Shown: positions 41,793 to 55,333, counted from the stretch's first letter. The stretch is 64,000 nt of DNA from Rhodobacterales bacterium (GCA_014763715.1 JACXUV010000013.1:50365-114364); one strand, 5' to 3'. The notes: a model not told the origin generated them from the letters alone. Numbers and translations: made by a program.

Positions 41793-42688
41793 GAAGCGTC
41801 CTCAATCATCCATGCGACCAGATCTTCGAAGGACATGCCAACGAAGGCGGCCTGTTCAGGGACAAGCGAGGTCGGCGTCATGCCGGGCTGGGTATTGGTC
41901 TCAAGGATCACGAGCCGGTCTCTCTTGTCGTCATAGCGAAAGTCGGACCGCGTCGCGCCCCGGCAGCCGAGGGCCTGATGCGCCCGCAAGGCGAAGTCCA
42001 TCGCCATGGCGGTAATATGCTCAGGCAGCTCTGCCGGGATCACATGGCGCGATCCACCAGCTGAATATTTTGCATCGAAATCGTAATAGTCCCTTAAGGT
42101 CGTGATCTCTGTCACGGCGAGGGCGCGGTCCCCCAGCACGGCGACAGTGAGTTCCCGGCCGGGAATGAACTCTTCGGCCATCAGGTAATCGCCATAGTGC
42201 CAGCTCTCGCCCAGCAATTCCTGCGGCGGGCCATTGGTCCCTTCGCGCACGATCAGCACGCCGAAACTGGAGCCTTCATTGACGGGTTTGACCACATAGG
42301 GCGGCTTCAGAGGGTGCGCGGCGGCGGCTTCCTCGCGGGTGACCTGCTTGTCTTCGGCCACGGGCAGGCCGGCAGAGCGGTAGACGGCCTTGGATTTCAG
42401 CTTGTCCATGGCGAGCGCCGAGGCGAGCACACCGGAATGGGAGTAGGGCAGGCCCATGATCTCCAGCAGGCCCTGCACACAGCCATCCTCGCCCCAAGGG
42501 CCATGCAGGCCGTTCAGCACGACGTCGGGTTCCGCCTCCGCCAGTTGGGCGGCGAGGTCACGCCCCGCATCAATGCCGACAGCATCATACCCGGCCGCCT
42601 TGGCAGCCTTAAGCATCTGCGTTCCCGAAGAGACCGAAACTTCCCGTTCGGAAGACCAGCCGCCATAGATCACTGCGACACGTTTCAT
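41780..42688 (-). CDS. ddl: D-alanine--D-alanine ligase
   Basis: [51 protein letters not shown]. Confidence 0.97.
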   Translation of the reverse strand: MKRVAVIYGGWSSEREVSVSSGTQMLKAAKAAGYDAVGIDAGRDLAAQLAEAEPDVVLNGLHGPWGEDGCVQGLLEIMGLPYSHSGVLASALAMDKLKSKAVYRSAGLPVAEDKQVTREEAAAAHPLKPPYVVKPVNEGSSFGVLIVREGTNGPPQELLGESWHYGDYLMAEEFIPGRELTVAVLGDRALAVTEITTLRDYYDFDAKYSAGGSRHVIPAELPEHITAMAMDFALRAHQALGCRGATRSDFRYDDKRDRLVILETNTQPGMTPTSLVPEQAAFVGMSFEDLVAWMIEDASCRR

Positions 42689-42832
42689 TCTGAAAGTCCT
42701 TCCTGTCAGGCCCTGTCCGGACATCGCCCGTGCAGGATCGCCTGTTTCCTATCGTCTTTTCTGCTTCGTGCCGGTGAATAGGGGCTTAAGCGAGGCGATG
42801 GGGAGGCAAGTGTCGTGCAGATCCTTACCGGG

Positions 42833-43789
42833 TCATGTTCCAGCTTCCGTCTGTAGCTGGCCGATGCGGCGCACTTCCCAGCGCAGCTCCACGCCTTGCG
42901 TTTCCAGAACGCGGCGGCGGACGAGTTCGCCCAGCGCCTCAAGGTCTGCCGCAGTGGCATCACCGGTATTGATCAGGAAGTTGCAGTGCTTGGGTGAAAC
43001 CTGTGCACCACCCACCTTCAGCCCGCGGCATCCGGCGGCGTCGATCAGCTTCCAGGCAGAGCGTTGGTCTGGTGTGCCGGGCGGATCGGGATTGGCGAAG
43101 GTGGAGCCGGATGTTTTTTCCTTGATCGGTTGGGTCTCTGCCCTGCGGGCCTGCAGCTGCGTGATATCTGCGAGAATTTTTTCCGGTTCGTCCGTGTCCG
43201 TGCCTTCAAGGATAAGGCGGGTGACGATCAGATCGTCCGGCAAGTCTGTATGGCGGTAGGAGAAATGTGCCTCAGGTTGTGCGCCCGGCCGGGCGGGGCC
43301 TCGATAGGCCGCCCTAGTGCCGTCACGGCGAAACCCATGTAACGCCACAAGCACATCGCGCAATTCCCTGCCATAGCATCCGGCATTCGTCCGCGTTGCC
43401 CCGCCAACCGAGCCGGGAATGCCCGAGAGAAATTCCAGCCCACGAATGCCGTTTTCCGCAGCGGCCCTTGCCACGGAAAGATCCAGCGCGCCCGCTCTCG
43501 CCGACAGGCTGATCCCGTCCAGCGCCTCGACCTCGCCCCAGTAGCGGCCCATCAGGCGGATCACGACGCCTCTTATGCCGCCGTCGCGGACGATGACATT
43601 CGAGCCGACGCCCAGCACGGTGACCGGCACCGCCGGGTCCAGTGCCTTGAGGAAGGCTTCGAGATCTTCTTCATCAGCAGGCAGGAACAGCGCGTCAGCC
43701 GGCCCGCCCACGCGGAACCAGGTGTAGGGGGCAAGCGAGGCGTTCTCGATCAGCTTGCCGCGCACGGGGGGGAGGGGGAATGCCGTCAT
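42833..43789 (-). CDS. murB: UDP-N-acetylmuramate dehydrogenase MurB
   Basis: [47 protein letters not shown]. Confidence 0.97.
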   Translation of the reverse strand: MTAFPLPPVRGKLIENASLAPYTWFRVGGPADALFLPADEEDLEAFLKALDPAVPVTVLGVGSNVIVRDGGIRGVVIRLMGRYWGEVEALDGISLSARAGALDLSVARAAAENGIRGLEFLSGIPGSVGGATRTNAGCYGRELRDVLVALHGFRRDGTRAAYRGPARPGAQPEAHFSYRHTDLPDDLIVTRLILEGTDTDEPEKILADITQLQARRAETQPIKEKTSGSTFANPDPPGTPDQRSAWKLIDAAGCRGLKVGGAQVSPKHCNFLINTGDATAADLEALGELVRRRVLETQGVELRWEVRRIGQLQTEAGT

Positions 43790-43995
43790 GCCTTGGCGTT
43801 CTCCCGACTTGGGCATGAAGTCAAGCGGTACGCCCGGTGCAGCTCAGTCTTTGGGGAGCGCTCATGGGCGGGGTCGCTGAAAAAAGCGGCACCGAAATGC
43901 CACGAGCCCGATTTTTTCCAAATCCCTTGGACATGCTGCAGCTTCTGCTGAACCAGTGGGCCTCCCATTCTGTCACCTGCATTGGAGTTGCTGAC

Positions 43996-45345
43996 ATGTC
44001 CCTGTCCCTGAAATCACGTTTGGCCTGCACAGGCCTCGGAGGCTTGATCGCGCTGGCCGCGTTTACGGCACCCGCAAACGCGAAACCGTCGGACATCAAC
44101 AGCCGCTTCAAATCCAACCTGTCTGAAATGGTGGATGAGAATCTGGATGACTGGGTCGATGTCTACAAGGACTTCCATGCCAATCCGGAACTCGGCCTGC
44201 ATGAAACCCGCTCCGCCGGGATCATCGCGGAACGCTTGAAAGAGCTTGGCTTCGAAGTGACCGAAGGTATCGGCCAGACAGGTGTGGTTGGTATCCTGAA
44301 GAATGGCAAAGGCCCGCTCGTCATGGTGCGGGCTGACATGGATGGCCTGCCAGTGCAGGAAAAGACCGGGCTCGATTATGGCAGCACGGTACAGACCGAA
44401 TGGAATGGCGAACCCAAATATGTGATGCATGCCTGCGGGCATGATGCCCACATGGCCATCTTCCTCGCCACGGCGCAGACGCTTGTCGAGATGAAGAAAG
44501 ACTGGAAGGGCACGCTTATGTTCGTGGCCCAGCCTGCCGAGGAAGGGGGCGGCGGTGCCAGCAAGATGATGGCGGACGGTATTTTCGACCGGTTCGGTGT
44601 GCCGGACTACGGCTTCGCCCTGCATGTGACGCCTGCGGCCTATGATTCGGTTCAGATCGTGAAGGGACAGATGAACTCCTTCGCGGGCGGTTTCGACATT
44701 GTCTTCAACGGCGTCGGCGGCCATGGCTCTCGCCCCAGCACCACGATTGACCCGGTGATGATGGCCTCCAAATTCGTGGTGGACCTGCAAAGCGTGGTCA
44801 GCCGGGAGAAACCGGAGCAGGAATTCGGTGTGATCAGCGTTGGGGCCATTCAGGGCGGATCGGCAGGAAACATCATTCCGGACTCCGTGCGCGTGCGCGG
44901 CACGGTCCGCTGGTACAAGCCGGAAGTGGGTGAGAAGTTGCTGGCAGGCGTACGCCGCACAGCTGATGCCATTGTTGCCATGACGGGTGCGCCGGAGGCA
45001 GACATCAGTATCCGCAGCGGCGGTACGGCAGTCTACAACGATCCCAATCTGTCGGAAGATACGCTGGCAGCGATGAGTCGCGTCTTCCCGGAGGGCAAGG
45101 TCACATTCGCGGCGCCGACAACAGGTAGCGAGGACTATGGCGAATTCCTGAAGTCGTTCAGCAATTCGGTCTATTTCCGCGTTGGTGTCTATGATCCGGC
45201 CCTGTTTGACGAGAATGGCAAGACGATCGACTTCATGAGAACGCCGGGCAACCACTCGCCCTTCTTCGCGCCGGTTCCGGCACCGACGATCGATACGGGC
45301 GTTACTGCGATGACGACGGCTGTGATGAACGTCATGGCGAAGTAG
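43996..45345 (+). CDS. Exported M20-family amidohydrolase/peptidase
   Basis: Signal peptide; HANPELGLHETRSAGI, RADMDGLPVQEKTG, HACGHDAHMA, GSEDYGEF. Confidence 0.93.
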   Translation: MSLSLKSRLACTGLGGLIALAAFTAPANAKPSDINSRFKSNLSEMVDENLDDWVDVYKDFHANPELGLHETRSAGIIAERLKELGFEVTEGIGQTGVVGILKNGKGPLVMVRADMDGLPVQEKTGLDYGSTVQTEWNGEPKYVMHACGHDAHMAIFLATAQTLVEMKKDWKGTLMFVAQPAEEGGGGASKMMADGIFDRFGVPDYGFALHVTPAAYDSVQIVKGQMNSFAGGFDIVFNGVGGHGSRPSTTIDPVMMASKFVVDLQSVVSREKPEQEFGVISVGAIQGGSAGNIIPDSVRVRGTVRWYKPEVGEKLLAGVRRTADAIVAMTGAPEADISIRSGGTAVYNDPNLSEDTLAAMSRVFPEGKVTFAAPTTGSEDYGEFLKSFSNSVYFRVGVYDPALFDENGKTIDFMRTPGNHSPFFAPVPAPTIDTGVTAMTTAVMNVMAK

Positions 45346-45388
45346 AGCGGGCTGCAGGCTTTCTGCTTGCAACGTGCACAGACAAAGG

Positions 45389-45419
45389 GAAGGGCGCCCT
45401 GATCGTGGGGCGCCCTTCC
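45389..45419. terminator. Hairpin GGAAGGGCGCCC...GGGCGCCCTTCC
   Basis: Long GC-rich perfect stem between convergent genes. Confidence 0.75.
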
Positions 45420-45433
45420 TGTCTTGTACGGCA

Positions 45434-46873
45434 TCAGGCAGGTGATTTCTGCCCACGGGATCCATACCAGTCGACATTGCGGGTCATGTACATGGTCAGG
45501 GCGATGGCGGCAAAACTGGCCAGTGCGCCAGCCAGCAGCGCCTGGCTTTCAGCCCGCATCAGGACATAGATCAGCGCATAAATGCCGCTGAGAATGCCGA
45601 GTGCTTTCAGGCCATAGGCACGGGACCGGAAGACGCTCGTCGCATAGGCCGAGATCAGGCCCACCGTCATCAGCGCCGCGATGGCAAAGGCGGCATCGAA
45701 TCCAGTCCGTTCGGCAAAGGCCAAAAGCAGGATGTAGAAGATCGACTGGGCCAGCCCCACCAGCACATATTGCGCTGGGTGGGCGCGCGCACCGCTCGTT
45801 ACCTCGAACAGGAACCAGGCGAGGAAGACAAAGCCGATGAACATGGCGGCATATTTCAGGGCGCGCTCCACGCTCTGGTAGGGGCTGACTTCCTTGAGGA
45901 AGCGCACGCCCATGTCGCGGCGGCCATAGGCGACGATTTCACCAAGGTCGATATTGCTGCCAGCCCCAGGAATGCCGCGGGCAAGATAGGGCACACGCCA
46001 ATTGGCGATGAAGCCGTCGACGCCTTTTTCTCCGACATTGTGCGTGTCCGGCAGTTTTCCACCCTGGAAACTCGGGTCTTCCCAGTTGCTGGTCAGGGTC
46101 ACAGACGTGTCCTTGGCAAATGGGCCGATGGCGAAACGGTCTGCGCCTGTGATGTGCAGGCGGGCGTTGATGTTGAGGGGTGCGGTTGCCGTCGCCAGCC
46201 CGTCGATCCGGCCTCCGGCCAGGCGTGAGCCTGCTTGCGGAACGGGCGAATAACCATCATTCGCCAGGGCACTGCGGTTGGCTGGTTCCATGGCGATATC
46301 GCGCCCGTTGACCGTGACGATGTAGGCATCACGAATGCCCCGCATGTCGGAGACACCAAGATAGAGGCGGGCATCGTCCCAGACGGGTTCGGCGCCTTCT
46401 GGCAAGTTCTTCAGGAGGGCAGTGGGGTCGAAGGTCGCGCGGAAGTCTACCGTCGCATCGAAGACAGGGATCGTATGGATACCGCGCTTGCGTTCGGTCA
46501 CGTCCACATCGGCCGTCGCTTCGCCTTGTTCCGCGAACACGACGACATGGCCGTAGACCTGGGCTTCTGACCGGCCGGTTCCGATCGTCTTGGCATAAGG
46601 CAGGACCAGGACGGGGCCGAGCAGGCTTTGTTGTCCGCCGATGGCTTCGCTCACTTCGCGCAGGGCCCGGTCAGCCCCCATGCGCCTGTCCTGCACAACG
46701 CCGAACACGAACAGTGCCGGGATCGCCATCAACAGGGCGAGCGCGCAGACCAATAGCAGTTTCAGTCCGGCAGAGCGTTGAGGCAGATATTGAGCAAGCG
46801 GATTGGGGGGCGGTGCCCCCGGCATACTGGGAGACGCACTGGCTGGCGCGCCTGTTGGCGGGATATCGGACAT
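45434..46873 (-). CDS. creD: CreD-family inner membrane protein
   Basis: RSAGLKLLLVCALALLMAIPALFVFGVVQDR; C-terminal multi-TM region typical of CreD. Confidence 0.9.
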   Translation of the reverse strand: MSDIPPTGAPASASPSMPGAPPPNPLAQYLPQRSAGLKLLLVCALALLMAIPALFVFGVVQDRRMGADRALREVSEAIGGQQSLLGPVLVLPYAKTIGTGRSEAQVYGHVVVFAEQGEATADVDVTERKRGIHTIPVFDATVDFRATFDPTALLKNLPEGAEPVWDDARLYLGVSDMRGIRDAYIVTVNGRDIAMEPANRSALANDGYSPVPQAGSRLAGGRIDGLATATAPLNINARLHITGADRFAIGPFAKDTSVTLTSNWEDPSFQGGKLPDTHNVGEKGVDGFIANWRVPYLARGIPGAGSNIDLGEIVAYGRRDMGVRFLKEVSPYQSVERALKYAAMFIGFVFLAWFLFEVTSGARAHPAQYVLVGLAQSIFYILLLAFAERTGFDAAFAIAALMTVGLISAYATSVFRSRAYGLKALGILSGIYALIYVLMRAESQALLAGALASFAAIALTMYMTRNVDWYGSRGQKSPA

Positions 46874-47005
46874 GGGAACCTCCTTGCAAATGGAGGTTTC
46901 CGGAATGACCGGCCTGCGCGGCAACCACAGGGCGACGAGACGGCGCCGAGACGGAAAGATTACGGAAAGTTCAGGGCAGGGAAGATTACTTCCCTGCGTC
47001 TTGTC

Positions 47006-49780
<2,775 letters not shown>

Positions 49781-49967
49781 ATCAGGCTGCACCAATCAGG
49801 TCTGGGGCGAAGAAACAGGGATCCTGACCGTATGACCGCACAGGAATACGCGGGTTCTCCCACCGTGATTACACCAGCCAAACCCACTCGACCAGCGCGC
49901 GGGTGAGACTTAAGAACGCCGCATTGGGGTGTCAATGCGGCGCCATCAGACAGCTGGAGTGATAACT

Positions 49968-50942
49968 GTGTTGAATCTGAAGGCTTTGCGGGTCCGCCCG
50001 CGCATCCTGTTCGCCGGTCTCGTTGCGGGTCTGGCGCTTCTGGCGGCCCCTGCCTGTAATGCGCCACCTGAGGAGGAAGTGCCCGTGCGGGTTGAGGGCG
50101 CAACGGCAGCCACTGTGAATGGCGAAAAAATCTATGTCAGCGATGTTGAGCTGGAGGCGGTTGCTCGCGGTCTTGTTCCCGCCGGCAAAAAGGTCAAAGC
50201 CGGGGACCCGGAATACGACACCGTCCTGAACCAGCTGGTCGAGCAGAAGCTGATGGCGCAGGAAGCAATTCGGCGCGGGCTGGACAAGGATCCGGCCGGG
50301 CGCAGGCGGCTCGAAATGGCTGCGGAGCGTATCCTGGGCAATCTCCTGGTCGAAAATCTCGTCGCCGAAGACGTGACCGAAGACCAGATCGAGGCGATGT
50401 ACCAGAAGCAGGTCGCCCTGCAGCAGGATGATGACGAAGTACGCATCGCCCATATTCTGGTGGACACGAAAGAAGAGGCTCAGGCCCTGTTCGAGCGTAT
50501 CCAGGCGGGCGAGAGCTTCGAAAGCCTAGTCAGCGCCAACTCCCTCGATAGTGCAACGCGTATGGAGCAGGGGGATCTCGGCTATGTCTCTCCGAATGAT
50601 GAGCCCGCACCTTTCCCGCTGGTCATCGCCAATACGGGCGTTGGCGAGGTTTCCCCGCCCTTCGAGTCGGCCGATGGCTGGCACATCTTGAAAGTGAAGG
50701 ACCGCCGTTCGCGTGCCCCGAAAACGCGGGAGGAAATGCGGCCGGACATCGTGACCTTCCTGACGCTCGAACAGGTCGCCAAGATCGTCCGGCGTCTCAA
50801 GGCAGAGGCGCAGATCCAGCAGGGTGAACCGGGGCTCGACGACGCCAGCGCAACGCCTTACAGGCTTCCCGATACGGACACCGGCGCAGGCGATGCGCCG
50901 GCAGACAAGGCATCCCCGGCTCCTGAAGGAACTGAACTTTGA
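49968..50942 (+). CDS. Parvulin-type peptidylprolyl isomerase lipoprotein
   Basis: Lipobox LAAPAC; RIAHILVDTKEEAQALFERIQAGESFESLV...GDLGYV rotamase; GTG start. Confidence 0.88.
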   Translation: MLNLKALRVRPRILFAGLVAGLALLAAPACNAPPEEEVPVRVEGATAATVNGEKIYVSDVELEAVARGLVPAGKKVKAGDPEYDTVLNQLVEQKLMAQEAIRRGLDKDPAGRRRLEMAAERILGNLLVENLVAEDVTEDQIEAMYQKQVALQQDDDEVRIAHILVDTKEEAQALFERIQAGESFESLVSANSLDSATRMEQGDLGYVSPNDEPAPFPLVIANTGVGEVSPPFESADGWHILKVKDRRSRAPKTREEMRPDIVTFLTLEQVAKIVRRLKAEAQIQQGEPGLDDASATPYRLPDTDTGAGDAPADKASPAPEGTEL

Positions 50943-52186
50943 ACCTCACACCCTCGCCCTTTGCGGCACCCTTCCCGAAACTGCCTGAGGTGAAAGGCGT
51001 TCGCGCTGCCACCGGCTCGCGCGGCTTCTATGCAAGGCGCGGCGTGACGCGGGATGACGTGTTCCTGTTCGCCTTCGATGAGGGCACGACCTGTGCGGGC
51101 GTCTATACGGTTTCGCGTACGGCTTCGGCAGATGTGCTGTGGTGCCGGGAAGCGTTGCAGACCGGCGGCGGCGTGGCCCGTGCGCTGGTTGCCAATTCCG
51201 GCAATTCCAATGCCTTCACCGGCCCGAAAGGCCGGGAGAAGAACGAAGCGACGCTGAAAGCCATGAGCGAGACGCTGGGTGTGGCGAAGGAGCATTGCTT
51301 CCTGGCCGCAACAGGTGTGATCGGCGAGCCGCTGGCCGATCCGAACTATGTCGGCGCATTTGTGCCGGACCTGGCTGCCAGGCTTGGCGCGCCGGACTGG
51401 GAAGCCGCCACCCGCGCTTTCATGACCACCGACACGTTCGCCAAGGGCGCCGGTGCGACCCTGGATATTGACGGTATCACCGTGAACTTCGCCGGCATCG
51501 TGAAGGGTTCCGGCATGATCGCGCCGAACATGGCGACCATGCTGGCCTATGTCTTCACCGATGCCGCCATCTCCCATGATGTGCTCCAGGACCTGCTGGA
51601 AGACATCACGAACGAGACGTTCAATTCGATCACCGTGGATGGTGACACGTCCACCTCCGACACGCTGATGGTGTTTGCCACCGGCAAGTCGGGCATGGCG
51701 CCGATCACCTCGAAGGACGATCCGCGCCTCGACTCAGTTGCGATGGCGCTGCACTCGGTCTGCCTGGAGCTGGCCCAGCTTGTTGTGAAGGACGGAGAAG
51801 GGGCGCAGAAATTCGTCACCGTACAGGTAGACAGTGCCAGCTCGCACCTGTCGGCCAAGATCATTGCCTGCGAGATTGCCAATTCACCGCTGATCAAGAC
51901 GGCGATGGCGGCAGGCGATGCGAACTGGGGCCGGATCGTGATGGCCGTCGGCAAATCGCTGGAGCCGATCGATGCGAGCCGTCTCGCCATCTGGTTCGAC
52001 GACATCCAGGTCGCGAAGGACGGCGCACGCGTGCCTGATTATGATGACGCGGCGGCCAGCGCCGTCTTTGCCCAGCCGGAATTCACCATCCGCGTCGATG
52101 TTGCCGCCGGGGAGCAGTCGGCCACGGTGTGGACCTGCGACCTGACGCACGGCTATGTCGACATCAATGGCGCCTACCGGACGTGA
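50939..52186 (+). CDS. argJ: Bifunctional glutamate N-acetyltransferase/amino-acid acetyltransferase ArgJ
   Basis: NSGNSNAFTG, KGSGMIAPNMATMLAYVFTDA autocleavage region. Confidence 0.97.
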   Translation: MNLTPSPFAAPFPKLPEVKGVRAATGSRGFYARRGVTRDDVFLFAFDEGTTCAGVYTVSRTASADVLWCREALQTGGGVARALVANSGNSNAFTGPKGREKNEATLKAMSETLGVAKEHCFLAATGVIGEPLADPNYVGAFVPDLAARLGAPDWEAATRAFMTTDTFAKGAGATLDIDGITVNFAGIVKGSGMIAPNMATMLAYVFTDAAISHDVLQDLLEDITNETFNSITVDGDTSTSDTLMVFATGKSGMAPITSKDDPRLDSVAMALHSVCLELAQLVVKDGEGAQKFVTVQVDSASSHLSAKIIACEIANSPLIKTAMAAGDANWGRIVMAVGKSLEPIDASRLAIWFDDIQVAKDGARVPDYDDAAASAVFAQPEFTIRVDVAAGEQSATVWTCDLTHGYVDINGAYRT

Positions 52187-52193
52187 GCTGCAA

Positions 52194-52613
52194 ATGAGCC
52201 ATCGTCTCATTCTGGTGGTCGCCGTCGCGCTTTACAATGAAAAGGGCGAAATCCTGCTGGCCCAGCGGCCGGAGGGCAAGCAGCTGGCCGGGCTGTGGGA
52301 GTTTCCGGGCGGCAAGGTGGAGCCGGGCGAGACGCCGGAGGCTGCACTTGTGCGCGAGCTGCAGGAAGAACTTTCCATTACGGTTAAGGAATCGGAACTC
52401 GAACCGCTCACATTCGCCAGTCATACTTACGCTGACTTTCATCTTCTCATGCCACTCTACAAGTGTCAGGCATGGTCGGGCGAGATCTATCCACGGGAAG
52501 GCCAGGCCATCGCGTGGGTTCCTCCGGCAAACCTGTTCAACTTTCCGGCACCCCCGGCGGACATCCCGCTATTCGAGGTTCTGTCGGGAAAAGGTGCGAC
52601 GGAGGAACCATGA
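52194..52613 (+). CDS. mutT: (d)CTP/8-oxo-dGTP pyrophosphatase-like Nudix protein MutT
   Basis: GKVEPGETPEAALVRELQEEL Nudix box. Confidence 0.92.
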   Translation: MSHRLILVVAVALYNEKGEILLAQRPEGKQLAGLWEFPGGKVEPGETPEAALVRELQEELSITVKESELEPLTFASHTYADFHLLMPLYKCQAWSGEIYPREGQAIAWVPPANLFNFPAPPADIPLFEVLSGKGATEEP

Positions 52614-52792
52614 GAGCCGCACGCGAATATATGATGGATTTCCTCGCCGACGATGGCGGGGCGACGGCAATTGAATACGCCCTCATCGCTGGCCTGATCG
52701 CGATTGCGATTGTCGGTGGTGCCGCGTCTGTCGGATCGTCCGCCAATGATGCGTATCAGAAGGCGGCGGACGGTTTCCCGGACCCGGCCTAA
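52610..52792 (+). CDS. Flp/Fap-type pilin component
   Basis: FLADDGGATAIEYALIAGLIAIAIVGGA; ATGA overlap with mutT. Confidence 0.9.
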   Translation: MRAAREYMMDFLADDGGATAIEYALIAGLIAIAIVGGAASVGSSANDAYQKAADGFPDPA

Positions 52793-52795
52793 ACG

Positions 52796-53698
52796 TCACG
52801 CATCTTTGCCTTGCTGGCGCACGGCGTCGGCAAGGCTGGCCCTGGCGGAGCCGGGCTTCAGCGGCTTTGGCTGTCCCGGCGCAGGGGCCCAGCCGGATAT
52901 ATGCACAATTTCGAATGTGGCCCGCACGCACCCGTCTGGGTCTGCATGCCGTTCGCGATAGAGGGCCAGCGCCCGGTCCAGGACGGCGCGCGGCAGGGGG
53001 CGGATCATGCCGGGGGCCAGGGCGCTCTGCTCGGCCATGCCTTTCAGGTCTGACAACAGGCGTGCCGGATCACGGTAACGCACGATAACCGTATCCCGGT
53101 CCGCCACCGGCAGTGCAAAGCCTGCGCGTTGCATGAGGTCTGCCATGTCCTTCAGGCCTGGCAGGGGCGATAGGCGGGGGGAGACGCCGCCGGAAACTTC
53201 CATTTCCGCTTCCATGAGGCATTCCCGCAGCTCGGCCAGCGTGCCGGCACCGAACAGGGCCCCGAGAAACAGGCCATCCGGCTTCAGGCCCTGCCGGATC
53301 CGCACCAGCGTACCCGGCAGGTCGTTCACCCAGTGCAGGGACAGGGCCGAGACAACAAGATCATAGCGGTCTGCGGGCAGGGCGGGGGTTTCCTCGTCCA
53401 GCACGTCTGCCGCGATGCCGGCTGCCCGGGCCATGCTTACCATGGCCGGCGACAGGTCGCTTGCCTCTACCGTGTCCGCCCGTCCGGTCTCTGCGAGGAT
53501 GCGGGCAAGGCGTCCATCATGGCAGCCAAGGTCCAGCGCGCATTCGAACTGGCGGGGTGTATCCTGCACGCGATCGGCGAGATCCCTCGACACGCGCTCC
53601 TTCAGGAATGCATAGTCGTCATAGCGGGGCGCGGCCCGGTCACGGTTGCGCGCAACACGGGCACGGTCGAACAGGCGCGGGGGAGCGGCGGGCGTCAT
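52796..53698 (-). CDS. SAM-dependent methyltransferase (BioC/NDUFAF5-like)
   Basis: LFDRARVARNRDRAAPRYDDYAFLKERV; ALDLGCHDGRLARIL. Confidence 0.88.
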   Translation of the reverse strand: MTPAAPPRLFDRARVARNRDRAAPRYDDYAFLKERVSRDLADRVQDTPRQFECALDLGCHDGRLARILAETGRADTVEASDLSPAMVSMARAAGIAADVLDEETPALPADRYDLVVSALSLHWVNDLPGTLVRIRQGLKPDGLFLGALFGAGTLAELRECLMEAEMEVSGGVSPRLSPLPGLKDMADLMQRAGFALPVADRDTVIVRYRDPARLLSDLKGMAEQSALAPGMIRPLPRAVLDRALALYRERHADPDGCVRATFEIVHISGWAPAPGQPKPLKPGSARASLADAVRQQGKDA

Positions 53699-54467
53699 GG
53701 CACGCGATATGGAGCAGAGGCGGAGCCGTTCAAAGGTCTTTCTGCGGAATGCCGCGGATTTCCTCTGGCCGCCGCGTTCCCTGGTCAGCCGTGAGCGCGG
53801 TCTCGGCAAGGGGCCTCTGGCCCCGCATGAATTCGGGCAGATCCACTTTCTGGGCGGAGCGGTTTGCGACCGGTGCGGCGCCCCGCTGGGCGCTGAGATG
53901 GACGAGGGGGCTGTCTGTGCCGCCTGTATCGCCCGCCCGCCGCGCTGGGACAGGGCGCGGGCGGCTTTCGTGTATGAGGCATCCTCCCGGCGTCTGGTGC
54001 TGGACCTCAAACGCTCCGGACGGCGTGACGGGCTCGGCACGTTTTCCGGCTGGATGGCGCAGGCAGGCCGGTCCTTGCTGGACGAGGCGGATGTCATGGC
54101 GCCCGTACCGTTGCACTATGCGCGCCTGGTCAGCCGCGGTTTCAACCAGTCCGCCTGGCTGGCCGGGGCCCTTGCGCGGCGGACAGGCGTACCTGTCGCG
54201 GTGGACGCGCTGAAGCGGACCCGCCGGACCCCGACTCAGGGCGGGCTTTCCGCCAGGGCCCGCCGCCGCAATGTGGCGGGCGCCTTTGCCGTGCGGCCAC
54301 GGCGTGCCGGGTCTGTCCAGGGTAAACGCGTCCTGTTGATCGACGATGTGCTGACCACAGGTGCGACGCTCGGCGCATGCACCCGTGCCCTGAAAAAGGC
54401 AGGGGCGCGGCATGTCGACGTTCTGGTGCTTGCGCGCGTTGTACGGGAAACCGACGTTACCATATAG
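53697..54467 (+). CDS. comF: ComF-family phosphoribosyltransferase-like protein
   Basis: Zn-binding CDRCGAPLG...CAAC and PRTase motif VLLIDDVLTTGATLGACTRAL. Confidence 0.93.
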   Translation: MARDMEQRRSRSKVFLRNAADFLWPPRSLVSRERGLGKGPLAPHEFGQIHFLGGAVCDRCGAPLGAEMDEGAVCAACIARPPRWDRARAAFVYEASSRRLVLDLKRSGRRDGLGTFSGWMAQAGRSLLDEADVMAPVPLHYARLVSRGFNQSAWLAGALARRTGVPVAVDALKRTRRTPTQGGLSARARRRNVAGAFAVRPRRAGSVQGKRVLLIDDVLTTGATLGACTRALKKAGARHVDVLVLARVVRETDVTI

Positions 54468-54497
54468 TTCCTGTAACGGTTCCAAGGAGCTTACTTG

Positions 54498-54758
54498 ATG
54501 GCGAAAGTCACGATCTACACCCGGGCCTTCTGTCCCTATTGTTCGCGCGCGGTATCGCTGCTGCGGCAGAAGCAGGTCGACTTTGAAGAAATCGACGCCG
54601 GCATGAATGTCGAGAAGAAGGCCGAGATGGTCCAGCGTTCCAATGGCGGGCGCACCTTCCCGCAGATCTTTATCGGGGAGCATCATATCGGCGGCTGCGA
54701 TGACATGATGGCGCTGGAACGGGCTGGCAAGCTGGACCCGATGCTGGCGGCGCCCTGA
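54498..54758 (+). CDS. grxC: Glutaredoxin 3
   Basis: YTRAFCPYCSRAVSLL, GGRTFPQIFIGEHHIGGCDD. Confidence 0.96.
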   Translation: MAKVTIYTRAFCPYCSRAVSLLRQKQVDFEEIDAGMNVEKKAEMVQRSNGGRTFPQIFIGEHHIGGCDDMMALERAGKLDPMLAAP

Positions 54759-54772
54759 GAAGGAACTGACCG

Positions 54773-55219
54773 GTGATCCGCTATGCCCTCCATTGCAAGG
54801 CCTGCGGCGGGGAGTTCGAGGCGTGGTTCGCTTCTTCCTCGGCCTATGAGCAACAGAAGGAAAAACGGCTCGTCCGTTGCACGGCGTGCAATTCCTCGCG
54901 CGTGGATAAGCAGATCATGGCGCCTGCCGTGAAAACCGCGAAAGCGAAAGAGGCCGCGCCAGACCCTGAGAAAATGTTCGCGGCCTTCGCCGAGAAGGCC
55001 CGCCAGCATGTGGCGGAAAATTTCGACTATGTCGGCGGCAATTTTGCTGAAGAGGCCCGCTCCATGTTCTACGGCGAACAGGACGAGCGCCCGATCTGGG
55101 GCGAAACGACCGAGGAAGAGCGCGAAGCCCTGAAGGAAGAGGGGGTGCCGGCCAGCCCGCTGCCCGCCCCGTTCACGCCGCCCGTGCCAAAGGTGAAGTC
55201 CAAGGGTCGGTTGAACTGA
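54773..55219 (+). CDS. DUF1178 family protein
   Basis: MIRYALHCKACGGEFEAWFASSSAYEQQ typical start. Confidence 0.9.
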   Translation: MIRYALHCKACGGEFEAWFASSSAYEQQKEKRLVRCTACNSSRVDKQIMAPAVKTAKAKEAAPDPEKMFAAFAEKARQHVAENFDYVGGNFAEEARSMFYGEQDERPIWGETTEEEREALKEEGVPASPLPAPFTPPVPKVKSKGRLN

Positions 55220-55269
55220 CAAACCGGCGGGCGGCTGCGATCTGCGGCATTCCGGGCACCATGATCCGC

Positions 55270-55304
55270 TTGACCCTTGGCCTGCCTTCGATAATACGGC
55301 AGGC
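55270..55304 (+). promoter_or_regulatory. Sigma70-like promoter TTGACC-N16-TAATAC overlapped by inverted repeat GCCTGCC/GGCAGGC
   Basis: TTGACC at 55270, TAATAC at 55292, 7-bp inverted repeat 55280-55304. Confidence 0.5.
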
Positions 55305-55333
55305 AGCAATGATTTCACGGGGAGAGCCCTTAC

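Noticed and set aside
42833-43995. dcw cluster ending at murB with an unrelated peptidase gene upstream
   Set aside because: murC is absent from the expected position, but dcw fragmentation is common in bacteria, so not a strong finding
44014-45477. 487-aa minus-strand ORF
   Set aside because: Antisense to the M20 peptidase gene
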